Part shown: piece after piece, positions 9,389 to 18,304 of the stretch
How positions within the stretch are numbered: position 1 is the first letter of the stretch
Layout of the letters: the number at the start of each line of letters is the position of its first letter
Assembly (NCBI RefSeq): GCF_014236655.1
Contig: NZ_JACMYG010000004.1
Location: forward strand, 62,001-126,000
DNA length: 64,000 bases
Direction: 5' to 3'
Source of the DNA: Pseudomonas kielensis
GTDB lineage: Bacteria; Pseudomonadota; Gammaproteobacteria; Pseudomonadales; Pseudomonadaceae
The notes under the pieces: generated by a model
Databases searched by the model: none
What the model was told of the DNA's origin: nothing
What the model saw: the letters and a program-made list of their open reading frames with translations, nothing else
Translations under genes and position numbers: made by a program

Positions 9389-10844
9389 TCTGCTCCTCAG
9401 CGCGACACATGCCCAGGCCGGGTCGATCGACGGGTTCCGGCAAGGCTTGCTGAGTCGTGGTCGGCCCCAGCGTGACCACGCTCCAGCGCTCAGCGTTGTA
9501 GTGCCGCTTGAGTGCTGCCTTGATCTGTTCGACCGTCAACGATTGGGCCTGATGCGCGGAAAAATCCAGGTCGAAGGGCAACTCATGGCGGCTGATCTCA
9601 GACAGTCCGGAGAGGATCTGCGCATTGCTGGCACTGGCCAGTGCGGTACTGCCCAGGATCAGGCGCTTGGCGTCGTCCAGTTCCTGCGGGGTCGGTCCGG
9701 TGTGCAGGTAGTCGCGGAACAGGCGTTTGATCAGGGTCAGCGTGCCTTCACTGAATTGCGGTTGGGTTTGCAAATAGATAACGGTGGGATTGGCCCATTG
9801 CTTGTCGGCAGTGTCCATGGACACGCTGTAAGTCAGACCGCGTTTCCCGCGCAGTTCTTTCATCAGCCGCGATCCAAAGCTGCCACCGGCGAAGATCAGG
9901 TTGGCCACCCTGAGTGCAGCATAGTCGGGGTGCTGACGGCTGACGCCGGGTTGCGTCAGCACCAGGTGGGTCTGGCTCAGGGCGTGTTCAATATGCCGCG
10001 AGGCGGCGGTGGATGGCGTGACCGGGGCGTCCGGCACGGTCAGCGTGGTGGGTTTTGGCGGCAGGCTGTTGCTGATCTGCAGGCTCAGACCCTGCGCTTG
10101 CTCCAGGGTCAGGTCCCCGACCAGCGTGATCTGGGCGTTGTCGGCGTGGTAGTGGGCCTTATGAAAGGCCTGGACCTGTTCGCGCGTCAGGGTTGCCAGG
10201 TCCTGTGTCGTTCCGTAGGTCGCCTGGGCATAGGGGTGCCCGTTGAAGAGTAATTCCCTCATGCCCTGGAAAACTTGGGTCGCGGGGTCTTGCTGCTGGT
10301 ACGCAAGGCGTTCCTGCAGCTCGTTCTTGACCCGTTGTAGGGCGTCATCGGCCAGCAGCGGCTGGCCGAGTATTTGTGCGAACAATTGCAGGGCCGGTTC
10401 ACGCTTTTGCGGTGCGCTGAGGCTGCGCATCGAGAACGAGGTGCGGTCCTGGCTGATGCCCATGTCCAAGCGGGCCCCAAGACTGTCGAAGGTTTCATTG
10501 ATCTGCGCCAGACCCATGCCCTGGATGCCTTCGTTCAACAGGCTGAACGTGGTAGCGGCCAGGGCCGGGTGTTGCGGATCCCTTGCACTGCCTGCGGCAA
10601 AGCTGACGAGCACGTCGAACATCGGCAGCTCCGACGTCTGGATAAACAGCACCTTGGTGCCTGCCAGGGTTTTCCAGGCCTGGATCTTCAGCGCCCGGGG
10701 GGCGGAGGATGGCGCCTTCAATTCGGCCAGTGATTGCAGTTTTGCCACCGGCGGGGTCGGAGTCTGGGCCTGAGCCGACAGGCAGCAGAAAACTGCCAGG
10801 CTGAGGAACGGCTGCGCATAACGTGAGAATCTGCACTTACCCAT
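9375..10844 (-). CDS. M16-family protein without catalytic motif, periplasmic (pair 2)
   Basis: 489 aa with a signal peptide ending near AQA (residue 26). It has the two-lobed insulinase/M16 fold (for example RGKRGLTYSVSMDT in the second lobe) but no HxxEH zinc site. Such members act as the non-catalytic half of a heterodimeric M16 protease. It overlaps the catalytic gene upstream by 8 bases. It resembles the 496-aa protein at 12927-14417 in layout and partly in sequence, so the two pairs are probably paralogous. Confidence 0.86.
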   Translation of the reverse strand: MGKCRFSRYAQPFLSLAVFCCLSAQAQTPTPPVAKLQSLAELKAPSSAPRALKIQAWKTLAGTKVLFIQTSELPMFDVLVSFAAGSARDPQHPALAATTFSLLNEGIQGMGLAQINETFDSLGARLDMGISQDRTSFSMRSLSAPQKREPALQLFAQILGQPLLADDALQRVKNELQERLAYQQQDPATQVFQGMRELLFNGHPYAQATYGTTQDLATLTREQVQAFHKAHYHADNAQITLVGDLTLEQAQGLSLQISNSLPPKPTTLTVPDAPVTPSTAASRHIEHALSQTHLVLTQPGVSRQHPDYAALRVANLIFAGGSFGSRLMKELRGKRGLTYSVSMDTADKQWANPTVIYLQTQPQFSEGTLTLIKRLFRDYLHTGPTPQELDDAKRLILGSTALASASNAQILSGLSEISRHELPFDLDFSAHQAQSLTVEQIKAALKRHYNAERWSVVTLGPTTTQQALPEPVDRPGLGMCRAEEQIVAS

Positions 10845-12180
10845 GGTTTTTCTCCGGCAGCAGATACGCCACGCTCAGGCGTTGTCGAGTCAAGTAGGTC
10901 GCGGCCGCCTGCTGGATATCCTTGGCGCTCACCTGGTTCAGTGCCTCGATGTCTTCATCCATGAGGCGCCATGACAGGCCAATGCTTTCCAGCGTGCCCA
11001 TGCGCACGGCCTGCGATTCGATGGAGTCCTGCTCATACACCTGGTTGGCAATCAGCACGGTGCGCGCGCGCTCCAGTTCTTCCGGGTCCAGGGGGGTGGT
11101 TTTCAGGTGTTCAATCACCTGCCAAATACGCGCCTGAGCCTGGTCCAGAGTGATCTGCTGATGGGTGTTGAGTTGAGCGCTGAGTAACAGCAGGCTGTCG
11201 CCACGGTTGAACGGGTTGTACCCGGAGGAGATCTGGGAGAACAGTTCTTCATTGAATTGCAGGTGCTTTTTCAGGCGAGCGCTGTTGGACCCGGCCAGCA
11301 GTATGTCGAGCAACCGCAGGGCCTGCACCGTACGCCGGTCGGGCGCAGTGGTCAGGCTGGGCAGGTTGAAGCTCATGAGCAACTGCGGCGCATGAATGGC
11401 TTGGTGCAGGGTGATGGTCCGCTCGCCCGGCTCGGCCAGTTCCAGGGGGGCGTACACCTCGGGCAGGGTCTTGCGGGGAATGCCGCCGAAGTAGCGTTCG
11501 ACCACGGGTTTTATCTGGTCAAGGCGGACATCACCGGCGATGACCAGGGTCGCGTTGTTGGGGGCGTACCAGCGTTGGTACCACTCACGCAGCTGGGGCG
11601 CGCTCATCCGTTGCAGGTCGTGCATCCAGCCGATGGTCGGCGTGGCCTGGGCGCTGGAGGGGAAGGCGATGGCCTGCAGCCGCTCCATGGCCAGGCCGTG
11701 GGGCACGTCATCGGTGCGTTCGCGGCGCTCTTGCTTGATCACTTCGATTTCAGTGGCAAACGCGTCGGTGCGCAGGTGCGCGGTGGTCATCAGGTCGGCC
11801 ATCAGTTCAAACGACACGCCCAGGTGATCGGGTGCCAGGGTTTGGTGGTAGGTGGTGTAGTCGTTGCTGGTGAAGGCGTTTTCCGCGGCCCCGAGTCGTT
11901 CCAGGATGGCCGAGGTTTCACCGGCGCAGGTTTTGCTGCTGCCCTGGTAGAGCATGTGTTCAAGCGCGTGGGACAGCCCGGACTGGCCTGGAGGCTCCTG
12001 GCTGGAACCGACCTTGAACCACAGTTGGGAGGTGGTCACGGGGGCGCGGTGGTCTTCGCGCACCACGACCTTCAAGCCGTTTTCCAGGCTGAACTCGTGG
12101 GTGGTCGACGCGCTGGCCGTGAGCGCCATCATGGGCATCAGCCCACTCAGTAGCAGCAGGGCGCTGCAGTAGATGTTCAT
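10837..12180 (-). CDS. M16-family zinc metallopeptidase, periplasmic (pair 2)
   Basis: 447 aa. Residues 1-25 look like a signal peptide. The zinc site is H71-x2-E74-H75, with the third ligand candidate E151 in the EVIKQERR segment, so the catalytic set is intact. The family degrades or processes peptides in a clam-shell chamber. It is the first gene of a pair with the non-catalytic partner downstream. The start lies at the foot of a strong inverted repeat that may hide the ribosome binding site. Confidence 0.9.
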   Translation of the reverse strand: MNIYCSALLLLSGLMPMMALTASASTTHEFSLENGLKVVVREDHRAPVTTSQLWFKVGSSQEPPGQSGLSHALEHMLYQGSSKTCAGETSAILERLGAAENAFTSNDYTTYHQTLAPDHLGVSFELMADLMTTAHLRTDAFATEIEVIKQERRERTDDVPHGLAMERLQAIAFPSSAQATPTIGWMHDLQRMSAPQLREWYQRWYAPNNATLVIAGDVRLDQIKPVVERYFGGIPRKTLPEVYAPLELAEPGERTITLHQAIHAPQLLMSFNLPSLTTAPDRRTVQALRLLDILLAGSNSARLKKHLQFNEELFSQISSGYNPFNRGDSLLLLSAQLNTHQQITLDQAQARIWQVIEHLKTTPLDPEELERARTVLIANQVYEQDSIESQAVRMGTLESIGLSWRLMDEDIEALNQVSAKDIQQAAATYLTRQRLSVAYLLPEKNHG

Positions 12181-12184
12181 TGGT

Positions 12185-12239
12185 TGTGCATCCTCGTTGA
12201 TTGACGTGAAAAACGCTCAATCAATGTCGGTGATGCACA
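12185..12239 (-). promoter_or_regulatory. Leader hairpin covering the SD of the pair-2 M16 gene
   Basis: Two nested perfect inverted repeats: TGTGCATC with GATGCACA (12185-12192 and 12232-12239), and TTGATTGA with TCAATCAA (12197-12204 and 12217-12224). In the mRNA they would form one stacked hairpin ending four bases before AUG. The only SD-like sequence, GAGGA, lies in the internal loop and lower stem. This arrangement suits translational control, such as an RNA thermometer or protein binding; a DNA operator is the alternative. Confidence 0.55.
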
Positions 12240-12280
12240 GAGGGGGCGGGTATTAACTATGTATCTGGAGTGCGGCCGAC

Positions 12281-12309
12281 GCCTGGGCAGTCAGGGAGAC
12301 TGCCCAGGC
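12281..12309. terminator. Strong hairpin after rsmD
   Basis: A perfect 12-bp stem (GCCTGGGCAGTC with its complement) and a five-base loop, directly after the rsmD stop codon. There is no clear T-run on the minus strand, but the position suggests a terminator or mRNA end that separates rsmD from the second M16 pair. Confidence 0.6.
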
Positions 12310-12315
12310 AGGGCT

Positions 12316-12927
12316 TCAAGCGGCTTGTTCGACCAGGCGATGCCACAACGCGTAGTACACCCGTCCGGATTTCTGCTCCCGGTGCAGGCGCCAGGCACCC
12401 GGCAGGCCAAGGGTCGACGGTGCGTTTTCGCTTTCGGTGTAGATCCAGGCGTCGTCGGCCAGCCACTGGCGTTCTTCCAGCAGCGAGCACACCGCCGGCA
12501 GCAGGTTCTGGTTGAACGGCGGGTCAAGGAAGACCAGGTCGTAGGCGCTGGCTGGCTGGGTTTCCAGGTAGCGCAGGGCGTCGGCGGTCTGCACCTGGCC
12601 GACGGTGCAGCGCAGGGTGCCCAGGTGTTCTTTCAGGCTCGACACCGCCAGGCTGCTGGCATCCAGCGCCTGGCCCATGGCGGCGCCACGGGACAGCGCT
12701 TCGAGGAACAGCGCGCCGCTGCCGGCGAACGGATCGAGCACCTTGGCCCCGGCTACATAGGGCGCGAGCCAGTTGAACAGGGTTTCACGCACGCGGTCCG
12801 GCGTCGGGCGCAAGCCCGGGGCGTCGGGGAAGCTCAGGCGGCGGCTGCGCCATTCGCCACCGATAATGCGTAGCTGGTTCACACCGTTGTGGACGTTGTG
12901 CACGGGTTTTTTAGGGCGAGTGGCCAT
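12316..12927 (-). CDS. rsmD: 16S rRNA (guanine966-N2)-methyltransferase
   Basis: 203 aa SAM-dependent enzyme that methylates G966 of 16S rRNA during 30S assembly. Motif I is at residues 65-71 (DPFAGSG), and the catalytic DPPF tetrad is at 135-138. The basic N-terminus and RPTPDRVRETLFNWL (40-54) are standard for RsmD. The ATG shares one base with the stop codon of the upstream M16 gene (TAATG), so translation is coupled. It is flanked by M16 gene pairs on both sides. Confidence 0.95.
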   Translation of the reverse strand: MATRPKKPVHNVHNGVNQLRIIGGEWRSRRLSFPDAPGLRPTPDRVRETLFNWLAPYVAGAKVLDPFAGSGALFLEALSRGAAMGQALDASSLAVSSLKEHLGTLRCTVGQVQTADALRYLETQPASAYDLVFLDPPFNQNLLPAVCSLLEERQWLADDAWIYTESENAPSTLGLPGAWRLHREQKSGRVYYALWHRLVEQAA

Positions 12928-14417
12928 TAATGCTCCGGAACCCCGAGCGGCTGCTCGGAAGGTTTGTCAGTAGGGGCCGGTAACGGCTTTTGCGGCACGG
13001 TAGGACCGACGGTGACGATCACCATTTTATCCATGCTCAAGTGTTTGTTCATGGCCGTGGTCACTTGCTCGACGGTCAGGTTCTGCGACTGCTGCATGAA
13101 GTCTTCGAGGTAGCTCAGCGGCAGGTTGTAGAAACCCATGGCGCCCAGTTGCCCGACGATGTCGGCATTGCTGGCTGTCGACAGCGGGAAGCTGCCCGCC
13201 AGTTCGCGCTTGGCGTCGTCGAGTTCTTTCTGGGTCGGCCCGGTTTTAAGGTAGTCGGCCATGACGTCCTGCACCAGCTTGAGCGTGCCTTCGCTCATTT
13301 CGGCGCGGGTTTGCAGGTTGATCATGAAGGGGCCGCGGGCCTGCATCGGTGAAAAGCCCGAGTACACGCCGTAGGTCAGGCCACGTTTCTCCCGCACTTC
13401 GCTCATCAGCCGGGTGCCGAAACCGCCGCCACCGAGAATCTGGTTGCCCATGGAGACGGCGGCGTAGTCCGGATCGTCACGGTCGATGCCCAATTGCGCG
13501 AGCATCAGGTTGGTCTGCTTGGCCGGGAACTCGACGCGGCTGATGCCGGGCTTGGGTTCTTCAGGCTGGGGGATTTTCGCCAGCGCCGGGCCCTTGGGCA
13601 GGGCAGCGGACACCTGAGCGGCAATCGCCTCGGCCTCACTGCGCGACAGGTCGCCGACCAGCGCGATCACCACGTTGCCGGCCGCGTAGGCCTTGGCGTG
13701 GAAGGCCTTGAGCTGCGCCTGGGTGATGTCCGGGATGCTCAGTGCGTTACCGTCGCTGGCGTGGGCGTAGGGGTGTTGGCCATACAGGCGGCGCATCAGC
13801 TCCAGGCTGGCGACCTTGGCCGAGTTCTGCTTCTGGTATTCGAAGCCGGCAAGCATCTGGTTCTTGATCCGGGCCAGGGAGTCGGCCGGGAAGGTCGGTT
13901 TGCCCACCACTTCGGCGAACAGCTTGAGGGCCGGCTCGCGTTTGTCCACGGCGCTCAGGCTGCGCAGCGAGGCAATGGCCATGTCCTTGTAGGCGCCATT
14001 GCCGAAGTCGGCACCCAGGCCTTCGAAGCCCTGGGCGATCTGGCTGACGTCCTGGCCGGCCACACCTTCGTTGAGCATGGCGTTGGTCAGCATCGCCAGG
14101 CCCGGTGTGTTGCCGTCCTGGCTGCTGCCAGCGGCGAAAATCAGGCGCAGGTCGAACATCGGCAACTCAGGCGCGGCGACGAACAGCACCTTGGCCCCTT
14201 CGGCGGTGTTCCAGGTCTGCACGTCCAGGGTGCGCCGGCTCGGCGCCTTGCCGTCGAGCTCGGCCAGCGATTGCAGCTTCTGGCTCGACTTGGCCTTGTC
14301 CAGGGCTTCGCTGGCGTTGATCTCGCCGGGGCGGATGACATAGAACACGGCCGCAGCGGCGAGCGCGACGACGGCCAGGGCGACCAGGGCCACCCGTGAC
14401 TTGTTGATCTCACTCAT
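12927..14417 (-). CDS. M16-family protein without catalytic motif, membrane-anchored (pair 1)
   Basis: 496 aa. One N-terminal hydrophobic helix (about residues 9-27) without an obvious cleavage site suggests an inner-membrane anchor facing the periplasm. No HxxEH is present, while the second-lobe segment EVRGKRGLTYG-like (here EVREKRGLTYGVYS) is kept. It pairs with the catalytic gene just upstream, overlapping it by 8 bases, and runs into rsmD. Gene order matches the P. aeruginosa genes before ftsY. The frame is open 12 codons further upstream; MSEINKSRVALVAL is the better start. Confidence 0.88.
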   Translation of the reverse strand: MSEINKSRVALVALAVVALAAAAVFYVIRPGEINASEALDKAKSSQKLQSLAELDGKAPSRRTLDVQTWNTAEGAKVLFVAAPELPMFDLRLIFAAGSSQDGNTPGLAMLTNAMLNEGVAGQDVSQIAQGFEGLGADFGNGAYKDMAIASLRSLSAVDKREPALKLFAEVVGKPTFPADSLARIKNQMLAGFEYQKQNSAKVASLELMRRLYGQHPYAHASDGNALSIPDITQAQLKAFHAKAYAAGNVVIALVGDLSRSEAEAIAAQVSAALPKGPALAKIPQPEEPKPGISRVEFPAKQTNLMLAQLGIDRDDPDYAAVSMGNQILGGGGFGTRLMSEVREKRGLTYGVYSGFSPMQARGPFMINLQTRAEMSEGTLKLVQDVMADYLKTGPTQKELDDAKRELAGSFPLSTASNADIVGQLGAMGFYNLPLSYLEDFMQQSQNLTVEQVTTAMNKHLSMDKMVIVTVGPTVPQKPLPAPTDKPSEQPLGVPEH

Positions 14418-15771
14418 GCGCGTTCTCCTGGGGCAGTGGCAGTACATGCGCAACGCTCAGACGTTCGCGGGTGAAATAGGTACGGGCGGCGTTCTGGATG
14501 TCTTGCGGGGTCACGCTTTCCAGTTCGGCCAGTTCGGTGTCCATCAGTTTCCAGGACAGGCCGACGGTTTCCAGCTGGCCGATGGCGGTGGCCTGGCTGG
14601 TGATCGAGTCGCGCTCGTAGACCAGGCCGGCAATCACCTGGGCCCGTACACGCTCCAGTTCTTCAGCGGATGGCGCGGTGGTCTTCAGTTGCTCAAGCAG
14701 TTTCCACAGGCCGGCCTGCGCTTGGGCCATGGTTTTGTGCTTCTGGGTGTTGGGGGTTGCCGACAGGGTGAACAGGCTGTCGCCACGGGTGTAGGCGTCG
14801 TAACTCGACGAACCGCCGGAGACCAGTTCTTCACCGCGCTCCAGCTGCGTCGGGATGCGCCCGCTGTAGCCGCCATCGAGCAGCGCGGAGATCAGGCGCA
14901 AGGCGTTGACCGAGCGTTTGTCCTGGGTGGTGGCAATGCTGGGAACGTTGAAGGCCAGCATCAGGGCCGGCAGTTGGGTCTGCACGTGCAGGGTGATCTG
15001 CCGTTCGCCGGGCTCGGACAGCTCCAGGGGAATCTTCGCCGGTGGCACGGCGCGCTTGGCGATTGGGCCGAAGTAGCGTTGGGCCAGGGTCTTGACTTCG
15101 TCCGGGGTCACGTCGCCGACCACCACCAGGGTTGCGTTGTTCGGCGCGTACCAGGACTCGTACCAGTGGCGCAGATCCTCGACCTTCATGCGGTCCAGGT
15201 CAGCCATCCAGCCGATGGTCGGCGTGTGGTAGCCGCTGGCCGGGTAGGCCATGGCCTTGAAACGCTCGTAGGCCTTGGACATCGGCTTGTCGTCGGTGCG
15301 CAGGCGGCGCTCTTCCTTGATCACTTCGATCTCGCGGCTGAACTCGTCGGCCGGCAGGCGCAGGGTGGCCATGCGGTCGGCTTCAAGCTCGAAGGCCACG
15401 GCCAGGCGATCACGGGCCAGCACCTGGTAGTAGGCGGTGAAGTCATCGCTGGTGAAGGCGTTCTCTTCGGCGCCCAGGTCGCGCAGGATCAACGACGCCT
15501 CGCCAGGGCCGACTTTCTCGCTGCCCTTGAACATCATGTGCTCCAGGGCGTGGGACAAGCCGGTCTGGCCCGGGGTTTCGTAGCTGGAGCCCACCTTGTA
15601 CCAGACCTGGGAAACCACCACGGGCGCTCGGTGGTCTTCACGCACGATGACCTTCAGGCCATTGTCGAGGGTGAATTCGTGGGTCGGTTGAGGGGCGGCA
15701 GCCAGGGCTGCGAGGGGCAGACAAACTGTGCTGAGCAGCAGGCCAGCAGCGCGGCGGGCTAGAGCATTCAT
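14410..15771 (-). CDS. M16-family zinc metallopeptidase, periplasmic (pair 1)
   Basis: 453 aa with a signal peptide (MNALARRAAGLLLSTVCLPL and on to about residue 26). The zinc motif is H74-x2-E77-H78, followed by the EVIKEERR segment that holds the third ligand. It is the catalytic half of the ancestral M16 pair that lies divergent from ftsY in pseudomonads. The reading frame extends 30 codons upstream, but the signal peptide sets the start at 15771. The biological substrate is unknown. Confidence 0.92.
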   Translation of the reverse strand: MNALARRAAGLLLSTVCLPLAALAAAPQPTHEFTLDNGLKVIVREDHRAPVVVSQVWYKVGSSYETPGQTGLSHALEHMMFKGSEKVGPGEASLILRDLGAEENAFTSDDFTAYYQVLARDRLAVAFELEADRMATLRLPADEFSREIEVIKEERRLRTDDKPMSKAYERFKAMAYPASGYHTPTIGWMADLDRMKVEDLRHWYESWYAPNNATLVVVGDVTPDEVKTLAQRYFGPIAKRAVPPAKIPLELSEPGERQITLHVQTQLPALMLAFNVPSIATTQDKRSVNALRLISALLDGGYSGRIPTQLERGEELVSGGSSSYDAYTRGDSLFTLSATPNTQKHKTMAQAQAGLWKLLEQLKTTAPSAEELERVRAQVIAGLVYERDSITSQATAIGQLETVGLSWKLMDTELAELESVTPQDIQNAARTYFTRERLSVAHVLPLPQENAHE

Positions 15772-16115
15772 TCGTTTTTTAACCTGTTGGGCTGCCCGCT
15801 TGGTCTTAGCGTCGGCGGGCGAGGAGGTGCTAGGATACTGATCCGTTTTACTGGCGGCCACGCCTATGAGGCCATTGATCGGTCAGTAGGTTGTATGGGT
15901 TTGCGCAAGAAGCTTTGGGTTTGTCAGCTAAACTCTGCGTTTTCGCCGAAGATACCGTTTTAGTCCTTGGTATTAGTCGAGCTTTGAGGTGCTGTTGAGC
16001 ACCTCGACAAAATGTTGCGCGTGAACAAGCTGAGTGAAACACAGTCTGTTCTGCATCGAATATTCAATTGCCGAGGCGCCATTGGCGCGTCGCTACCGTG
16101 AGATAGCCGTCCTCC
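15772..16115. other. Divergent intergenic region between M16 pair 1 and ftsY
   Basis: This 344-base stretch must hold the promoters of both divergent units. A perfect hairpin, GAGGTGCT-GTTG-AGCACCTC, is at 15986-16005. A palindrome GCGCCA-T-TGGCGC is at 16076-16088, some 28 bases before the ftsY start. A six-base dyad GCCCGC/GCGGGC flanks 15793-15826. I see no convincing coding frame and cannot assign the promoters with confidence. Confidence 0.5.
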
Positions 16116-17636
16116 ATGTTTGGTTCCAACGACGACAAGAAGAACCCAGCTGCGGCTGGCGAGAAAAAAAGCCTGTTCGGGTGGCTGCGCAAAAAACCGC
16201 AGGAACCCGTCGTCGAACAGCCACAGCCACTGCCTGAGGTGGCGCCAGAGCCGGTAATAGAAGCCGCGCCGGTGGTCGAAACCGTAGCCCCTGTCGTATT
16301 GCCGTTGGCCGAGCCGGTGTTGCAGCCGGTGGTCGAGCCCGCGCCTGCGCCAGAACCCGTTCCAGAGCCGGTGCGCACGCCGTGGCTGACCCTGCCGGTT
16401 CCTGAAGAGCCGGTGGCCTTGGTTGCAGACGAGCAGGCGCCGCACATTACCCCGCCGATTCCCGCCCCTACCGTGGTCCAGCAAGCCGTTGAGCTGCTGG
16501 TGGTCGACGCCAAGCCGTTGGTCGAGCCGTTGGTGGTTGAGGAGCCGGATCTGCCGCAGCCGGTCATTGCCGCGTTCGTCGCGCCACAGCCGGCACCGGC
16601 ACCGGTGGTCGCTCCCGCGGTGGTCACGCCCGCGCCGGTTGCACCCATTGCCCCCGTTGTGCCAGAGCCGGTGGCCGCTGAGCCGGCGCGTAGCGAAGAA
16701 ACCAAGACCGGCTTTTTCGCCCGCCTCAAGCAAGGCCTGTCGAAAACCAGTGCCAGCATTGGCGAGGGCATGGCCAGCCTGTTCCTGGGCAAGAAGATCA
16801 TCGATGACGAGTTGCTCGAAGACATCGAAACCCGTCTGCTGACCGCCGATGTGGGTGTCGAGGCCACGTCGGTGATCATCCAGCGCCTGACCCAGAAGGT
16901 GGCGCGCAAGGAGCTGGCCGACGCCGATGCCCTGTACAAATCCCTGCAGGTGGAACTGGCGGCGATGCTCAAGCCCGTTGAGCAGCCGCTGAAAATCACC
17001 TCGCAGAACAAGCCATTCGTCATCCTGGTGGTGGGCGTCAACGGCGCCGGCAAGACCACCACCATCGGCAAGCTGGCCAAAAAGCTGCAGCTCGAAGGCA
17101 AGAAAGTCATGCTGGCAGCGGGTGACACCTTCCGCGCGGCCGCGGTCGAGCAGTTGCAGGTCTGGGGCGAGCGCAACAATATTGCGGTGATCGCCCAGCA
17201 CACCGGTGCCGACTCGGCGTCGGTGATCTTCGACGCGGTGCAGGCGGCCAAGGCGCGCAACATCGACGTGTTGATTGCCGATACCGCCGGTCGCCTGCAT
17301 ACCAAAGACAACCTGATGGAAGAGTTGAAGAAGGTTCGCCGGGTCATCGGCAAGCTCGATGCCGACGCCCCGCACGAGGTGCTGCTGGTGCTCGACGCGG
17401 GCACCGGGCAGAACGCCATCAACCAGGCCAAGCAATTCAACCAGACGGTCGCCCTGACCGGCCTGGCCCTGACCAAGCTCGATGGGACGGCCAAAGGTGG
17501 GGTGATCTTCGCCCTGGCCAAGCAGTTTGGTTTGCCGATTCGCTACATCGGTGTCGGTGAAGGCATCGATGACTTGCGTACCTTTGAAGCAGAACCCTTT
17601 GTCCAGGCACTGTTTGCCGAGCGGGAGCGTTCATGA
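16116..17636 (+). CDS. ftsY: Signal recognition particle receptor FtsY
   Basis: 506 aa GTPase that docks the SRP-ribosome complex at the inner membrane. The first ~190 residues form a long Pro/Val/Glu-rich acidic A domain after a basic head ([12 protein letters not shown]). The NG domain follows: the G1 loop is G307-x2-G310-x-G312-K313-T314, then the DTAGR box and [10 protein letters not shown]. It is first in ftsY-ftsE-ftsX; its stop overlaps the ftsE start by four bases. The SD is poor (GAGA about ten bases upstream). Confidence 0.97.
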   Translation: MFGSNDDKKNPAAAGEKKSLFGWLRKKPQEPVVEQPQPLPEVAPEPVIEAAPVVETVAPVVLPLAEPVLQPVVEPAPAPEPVPEPVRTPWLTLPVPEEPVALVADEQAPHITPPIPAPTVVQQAVELLVVDAKPLVEPLVVEEPDLPQPVIAAFVAPQPAPAPVVAPAVVTPAPVAPIAPVVPEPVAAEPARSEETKTGFFARLKQGLSKTSASIGEGMASLFLGKKIIDDELLEDIETRLLTADVGVEATSVIIQRLTQKVARKELADADALYKSLQVELAAMLKPVEQPLKITSQNKPFVILVVGVNGAGKTTTIGKLAKKLQLEGKKVMLAAGDTFRAAAVEQLQVWGERNNIAVIAQHTGADSASVIFDAVQAAKARNIDVLIADTAGRLHTKDNLMEELKKVRRVIGKLDADAPHEVLLVLDAGTGQNAINQAKQFNQTVALTGLALTKLDGTAKGGVIFALAKQFGLPIRYIGVGEGIDDLRTFEAEPFVQALFAERERS

Positions 17637-18304
17637 TTCGTTTCGAACAGGTCGGTAAGCGCTATCCGAACGGTCACGTCGGCTTGCATGAGCTGAGCTT
17701 TCGAGTCCGTCGGGGCGAGTTCTTGTTTGTCACCGGGCACTCGGGTGCCGGTAAAAGTACCCTGCTGCGCTTGTTGCTGGCGATGGAACGTCCCACCACT
17801 GGCAAGTTGCTGCTGGCCGGCCAGGACCTGGCCACCATCAGCAACGCGCAGATTCCCTTCCTGCGCCGGCAGATCGGCGTGGTGTTCCAGAACCACCAGT
17901 TGCTGTTCGATCGCACGGTGTTCAACAACGTCGCGCTGCCGCTGCAGATTCTTGGCCTGTCCAAGGCCGAGATCGTCAAGCGCGTGGATTCAGCCCTGGA
18001 GCGCGTGGCGCTCTCGGACAAGACCGACCTGTACCCGGGCGATCTGTCCACCGGCCAGCAACAGCGCGTCGGCATTGCCCGCGCCATCGTCCATCGCCCG
18101 GCCTTGCTGCTGGCGGACGAACCGACCGGTAACCTCGACCCGCGCCTGGCGGCTGAAATCATGGGCGTGTTCGAAGACATCAACCGCCTGGGCACCAGCG
18201 TGTTGATCGCCAGTCACGACCTGGCGCTGATCGCCCGCATGCGTCACCGCATGCTGACCCTGCAACGTGGCCGATTGATCGGCGACGGGGAGGCCGGGGT
18301 ATGA
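17633..18304 (+). CDS. ftsE: Cell division ATP-binding protein FtsE
   Basis: 223 aa ABC-type ATPase that with FtsX activates septal peptidoglycan hydrolases through EnvC-like partners. Walker A is GHSGAGKST (about residues 35-43); the signature is the FtsE form STGQQQRVGIARA; Walker B is LLLADEPTGNLD. Coupled to ftsY upstream and ftsX downstream by four-base ATGA overlaps. Confidence 0.97.
   Translation: MIRFEQVGKRYPNGHVGLHELSFRVRRGEFLFVTGHSGAGKSTLLRLLLAMERPTTGKLLLAGQDLATISNAQIPFLRRQIGVVFQNHQLLFDRTVFNNVALPLQILGLSKAEIVKRVDSALERVALSDKTDLYPGDLSTGQQQRVGIARAIVHRPALLLADEPTGNLDPRLAAEIMGVFEDINRLGTSVLIASHDLALIARMRHRMLTLQRGRLIGDGEAGV

Noticed and set aside
15960..17435. 491-codon minus-strand frame opposite ftsY
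   Set aside because: Mirror of the repetitive A domain and NG domain; no start signal.
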